A stretch of 64,000 bases of DNA, from NCBI RefSeq assembly GCF_001886715.1, contig NZ_CP018082.1, positions 1,674,001-1,738,000 of the forward strand. Direction: 5' to 3'. This stretch comes from Nocardia mangyaensis (GTDB lineage Bacteria > Actinomycetota > Actinomycetes > Mycobacteriales > Mycobacteriaceae). Below are positions 61,299 to 64,000 of this stretch, piece by piece. A program made the translations under genes and the position numbers. How positions within the stretch are numbered: the first letter of the stretch is position 1; every line of letters starts with the position of its first letter. The notes below the pieces were generated by a model. It searched no databases and was not told where the DNA came from. It saw nothing but the letters and a program-made list of their open reading frames with translations.

Positions 61299-61763
61299 TT
61301 ATGAATCTAGCGCGGCGAGCGCTTTCTCCCAAGCCGCCTGGTCACGGGCCTCTCCGGGCTCGTTCATCTCGGCGAAAGTGATGTATCCGGACTTGTCGAC
61401 GACGAAGGTGCCGCGGTTGGGATAACCGGACTTCTCGTTGAAGACGTCGTAGGACTGGGTGACGGCGCCGTGCGGCCAGAAGTCCGACAGCAACGGGAAC
61501 AGGTAGCCCTGCTCTGCGGCCCAGATCTTGTGGGTGGGCGGGGGACCGACGGAGATCGCGATGATCTCGGCGTCGTCGTTCTGGAACTTGGGCAACTCGT
61601 CGCGGACCTTGCACAGTTCGCCCTGACAGATGCCGGTGAAGGCGAGCGGGTAGAACACCAGGAGCACGTTCTTCTTGCCGCGGTAATCCGACAGGGTGAC
61701 GGGCTGGTTGTTCTGGTCCTTGAGCGTGAAGTCCGGCGCGAGAGTGCCAACCTCTAGCGGCAT
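61299..61763 (-). CDS. ahpE: Peroxiredoxin AhpE
   Basis: This 154-residue one-cysteine-type peroxiredoxin starts MPLEVGTLAPDFTLKDQNNQPVTLSDYRGKKNVLLVFYPLAFTGICQGELC with the peroxidatic Cys46 in FTGIC and a nearby Cys51, as in mycobacterial AhpE, which reduces peroxides and peroxynitrite via mycothiol/mycoredoxin. It continues ISVGPPPTHKIWAAEQGYLFPLLSDFWPHGAV. It is the first chromosomal gene after the element on this side, upstream of DUF3052 in the same order I recall from mycobacteria (Rv2238c region). Confidence 0.92.
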   Translation of the reverse strand: MPLEVGTLAPDFTLKDQNNQPVTLSDYRGKKNVLLVFYPLAFTGICQGELCKVRDELPKFQNDDAEIIAISVGPPPTHKIWAAEQGYLFPLLSDFWPHGAVTQSYDVFNEKSGYPNRGTFVVDKSGYITFAEMNEPGEARDQAAWEKALAALDS

Positions 61764-61837
61764 ACTGGGGATCCTGTCGTCGTGTCGGGTCTCAGCCGAG
61801 CGTTCTCGCCCAGCTGAGACCTTAGCGAACCGAAGAG

Positions 61838-62260
61838 TCAGCGCTGCTTCGACGGTGCCTTCGGCTGCACGAGGCGACTGCCCGTCCAGGCCCCGAGGCT
61901 GATAGTGGATGTCTGGGTCAGGCCGGCCGTGGGTGCGGCTTCGGCGATCTCGCTCGGATCGACATGGCCTGGGTGCCCGGTCTTGGGGGTGAGGACCCAG
62001 ATGAAGCCTTCGTCGGCCAGCGGGCTGATGGCATCCATCAGCTCGTCGGCCAGATCGCCGTCTCCTTCTCGCCACCAGAGCAGGACGGCGTCGACGACCT
62101 CGTCGGAGTCTTCGTCGACCATCTCGCCGCCGCTGACCTCCTCGATCTCGGCGCGCAATGCGTCGTCGGTGTCCTCGTCCCAGCCCAATTCCTGAACAAC
62201 CAAGCCGTGAGAAATGCCAAGCTTCTGAGCGTAGTTCTGCGCGTCCGCCGCGGCGACCAC
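61838..62260 (-). CDS. DUF3052 family protein
   Basis: This 140-residue protein begins VVAAADAQNYAQKLGISHGLVVQELGWDEDTDDALRAEIEEVSGGEMVDEDSDEVVDAVLLWW and ends GHVDPSEIAEAAPTAGLTQTSTISLGAWTGSRLVQPK, matching the DUF3052 family (Rv2239c type). The GTG at 62260 has a GGGAGGAC site and gives the conserved N-terminus; a longer upstream frame lacks it. The family has no known function but is consistently next to ahpE in this order. It is transcribed in the same direction as ahpE. Confidence 0.88.
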   Translation of the reverse strand: MVAAADAQNYAQKLGISHGLVVQELGWDEDTDDALRAEIEEVSGGEMVDEDSDEVVDAVLLWWREGDGDLADELMDAISPLADEGFIWVLTPKTGHPGHVDPSEIAEAAPTAGLTQTSTISLGAWTGSRLVQPKAPSKQR

Positions 62261-62378
62261 GGTGGTGTCCTCCCTAAACTGCCGACAGTAAGATAGGTGC
62301 AAGCGAACATGGTTATCGCCCGCAACGCAAGCCGATCGGATGAATTGGGACCGTACGCCGCGTGTCGGCAGGGCGAAT

Positions 62379-62936
62379 TCAGCGGCCTGGGCAGGCCTCT
62401 TGTACCGCGGTACGGGCCTGATTAATGGTGCGGCTGGCCTCGTTGAGCCGACCGACCGGTGAGCTGTAGGTCATCTTCCTGGTCTCGGCCGACAGCGCGC
62501 GCGCGGCCATGACGTAGTCGGTGAACTTGCCGGCCAGCTCGGCCGGTAGCGCGCCCGCGGCGGCCGTGACGCCGCTCTCGACCTTGGTCGCCGCGTTGTC
62601 GAGGGTGGTGGCCGCGGCCTCGCGCTTGTCGGCGTAGTCGCCGGCGTTGCTGTCGTGCGCGGAGACGAATTCGTTGTAGGCGGTGACGCCCGCGCCCGTG
62701 GTGGTCGGGAACTGGGTGCAGTTGTCGCTGATCGCCTTGGCCTCGGCGGCGGCTGCCCGCGAGGCCGCCGCCGCCGAGGACGACGCCGCGGCCTCGGTCT
62801 GGTAGGCGGCGACTTCGGCGGCGTCGGTGGTCGGGGTTCCGGGGATCTGGGTGGCACAGCCGGCGACGACCAGACCAGAGGTCACCGCGACGACGGCACA
62901 GGCCAGTCCGAGCCGACGCGCGTCCAGCAGCCTCAT
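62379..62936 (-). CDS. Conserved lipoprotein (Rv2240c type)
   Basis: This 185-residue lipoprotein starts MRLLDARRLGLACAVVAVTSGLVVAGCATQIPG with a lipobox (LVVAGC), then a long Ala/Ser/Glu-rich helical region (AAASSSAAAASRAAAAEAKAISDNCTQF) and a conserved C-terminal part (YNEFVSAHDSNAGDYADKREAAATTLDNAATKVE...RTINQARTAVQEAC). It is exported and anchored to the outer leaflet. Its position between DUF3052 and aceE matches the mycobacterial gene order. Function unknown. GTG near 62960 is a possible longer start. Confidence 0.78.
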   Translation of the reverse strand: MRLLDARRLGLACAVVAVTSGLVVAGCATQIPGTPTTDAAEVAAYQTEAAASSSAAAASRAAAAEAKAISDNCTQFPTTTGAGVTAYNEFVSAHDSNAGDYADKREAAATTLDNAATKVESGVTAAAGALPAELAGKFTDYVMAARALSAETRKMTYSSPVGRLNEASRTINQARTAVQEACPGR

Positions 62937-63150
62937 CGTTCCGCGTTCCCTCTCACTCACCGGTACACACTCACGTTTTCCCCCGCAGAACCTAATGGAT
63001 TTGCTGCTGACATGATGACCTGGGCGGCCCTTTCGGCAAGGATGGGGGGTGCGCCCGAACCTTTCGTAACGGGTGGTCCGCACACCAAGCGGGCAGGCCC
63101 GGGGATAGCGACGCCATCAGCAGTTCAAGCCCCCAGTACGAGGAGCAGAT

Positions 63151-64000
63151 TTGACCGACCTGATCCACTCTGCAGCTTCAGCGAATTCCGCGAATGATCC
63201 CGCTGTCACAGCATCCGCCACAGGCGGTGAACAACCCACCAGAGCCACCGGTGAACGCGTGCGGGTGATCCGCGAAGGAGTGGCGTCGTATCTACCCGAC
63301 ATCGACCCCGAAGAGACCAGCGAGTGGCTGGAATCCTTCGACGACATGCTCGACCGTGAAGGTCCGGGCCGCGCTCGCTACCTGATGTTGCGCCTGCTCG
63401 AGCGCGCGGGCGAACGCCGCGTCTCGATTCCGGCGCTCACCTCCACCGACTACGTCAACACCATTCCCACCGAGAACGAACCCTGGTTCCCCGGTGACGA
63501 GGAAGTCGAGCGCCGCTACCGCGCCTGGATCCGGTGGAACGCCGCGATCATGGTGCACCGCGCGCAGCGCCCCGGAATCGGCGTGGGCGGCCACATCTCG
63601 ACCTACGCGTCCTCGGCGGCGCTCTACGAGGTGGGCTTCAACCACTTCTTCCGTGGCAAGGACCATCCCGGCGGCGGCGACCACATCTTCATCCAGGGCC
63701 ACGCCTCGCCCGGCATCTACGCCCGCGCCTTCCTCGAAGGCCGCCTCAGCGCCGATCGGCTCGACGGCTTCCGCCAGGAATACAGCCACGGCGGGCTCGG
63801 CAAGGGCCTGCCGTCCTATCCGCACCCGCGGTTGATGCCCGACTTCTGGGAGTTCCCCACGGTGTCGATGGGCCTGGGCCCGATGAACGCGATCTACCAG
63901 GCGCGGTTCAATCACTATCTCAACGACCGCGGCATCAAGGACACCTCCGACGAGCACGTCTGGGCCTTCCTCGGCGACGGCGAGATGGACGAGCCCGAAT
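63151..64000 (+). CDS. aceE: Pyruvate dehydrogenase E1 component AceE (partial, 5' end)
   Basis: The gene starts with TTG at 63151, preceded by AGGAG eight bases upstream, and runs off the window end after about 283 codons. The N-terminus reads [13 protein letters not shown]...[108 protein letters not shown] and continues to the thiamine diphosphate region (GDGEMDEPE), as in homodimeric actinobacterial AceE. It decarboxylates pyruvate for the pyruvate dehydrogenase complex. The rare start may lower translation. Confidence 0.95.
   Translation, partial: MTDLIHSAASANSANDPAVTASATGGEQPTRATGERVRVIREGVASYLPDIDPEETSEWLESFDDMLDREGPGRARYLMLRLLERAGERRVSIPALTSTDYVNTIPTENEPWFPGDEEVERRYRAWIRWNAAIMVHRAQRPGIGVGGHISTYASSAALYEVGFNHFFRGKDHPGGGDHIFIQGHASPGIYARAFLEGRLSADRLDGFRQEYSHGGLGKGLPSYPHPRLMPDFWEFPTVSMGLGPMNAIYQARFNHYLNDRGIKDTSDEHVWAFLGDGEMDEPE

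Overview
The window looks like a Nocardia-type (Corynebacteriales) chromosome. It is GC-rich, with a zinc AztABCD locus, a DUF3145 gene, a deazaflavin-dependent nitroreductase, and at the right end the order ahpE / DUF3052 / lipoprotein / aceE, which matches my memory of the mycobacterial Rv2238c-Rv2241 order. That genus call is inference from gene content, not a database match.

Region 1 (1-30,308) is ordinary chromosome. It holds the end of a LuxR-type response regulator; a flavin electron-transfer set (FMN-binding lipoprotein, ApbE flavin transferase, fused membrane/FNR reductase); a TerD-vWA gene and, further on, a TerD-DUF2510-HNH gene; an inverted pair of small membrane paralogues; an MMPL exporter divergent from its likely TetR regulator; a fused aminodeoxychorismate synthase; an NDMA-type alcohol dehydrogenase; a Zur-box-controlled zinc importer in which the permease is fused to an AztD-like metallochaperone; three penicillin-binding-protein-like serine hydrolases; and a TetR/deazaflavin reductase pair with two clear operators.

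Region 2 (30,681-61,237) is a ~30.5-kb integrated element bounded by a perfect 40-bp direct repeat taken from the 3' half of a tRNA-Val(TAC) gene, which is intact at the right end. The left end carries a regulator, a GTGA-coupled micro-operon and a tyrosine integrase broken by frameshifts. The right end carries an intact large serine integrase whose stop codon lies inside the tRNA anticodon loop. The two integrases suggest successive insertions at one tRNA. The transfer module, read on the minus strand (47,701 to 40,029), has an OmpA-like lipoprotein, a four-helix membrane protein, a TraG/VirD4-like ATPase, a replication-relaxation (relaxase-like) protein and an MT-A70 methyltransferase. An XRE repressor, an ImmA/IrrE-like protein and a catalytically dead recombinase domain form a control operon. 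The same CGTTGC-N6-GCAACG palindrome lies upstream of the repressor and, twice, upstream of the transfer operon.

The cargo of Region 2 is mostly anti-phage defence: a Gabija pair (GajA/GajB, 34,691-38,130), a two-gene NACHT/STAND locus with membrane helices (48,249-51,898), and a type II Thoeris-like locus (TIR protein plus membrane-Macro protein) with a HIT-family nucleotide hydrolase translationally coupled to the Macro gene (55,699-57,578). A DUF4238 gene follows. The Thoeris-HIT arrangement and the unrecognised partner of the NACHT protein are the best candidates for undescribed biology.

Region 3 (61,195-64,000) returns to conserved chromosome: tRNA-Val, ahpE, a DUF3052 gene, a lipoprotein gene and the first ~280 codons of aceE, which starts with TTG.
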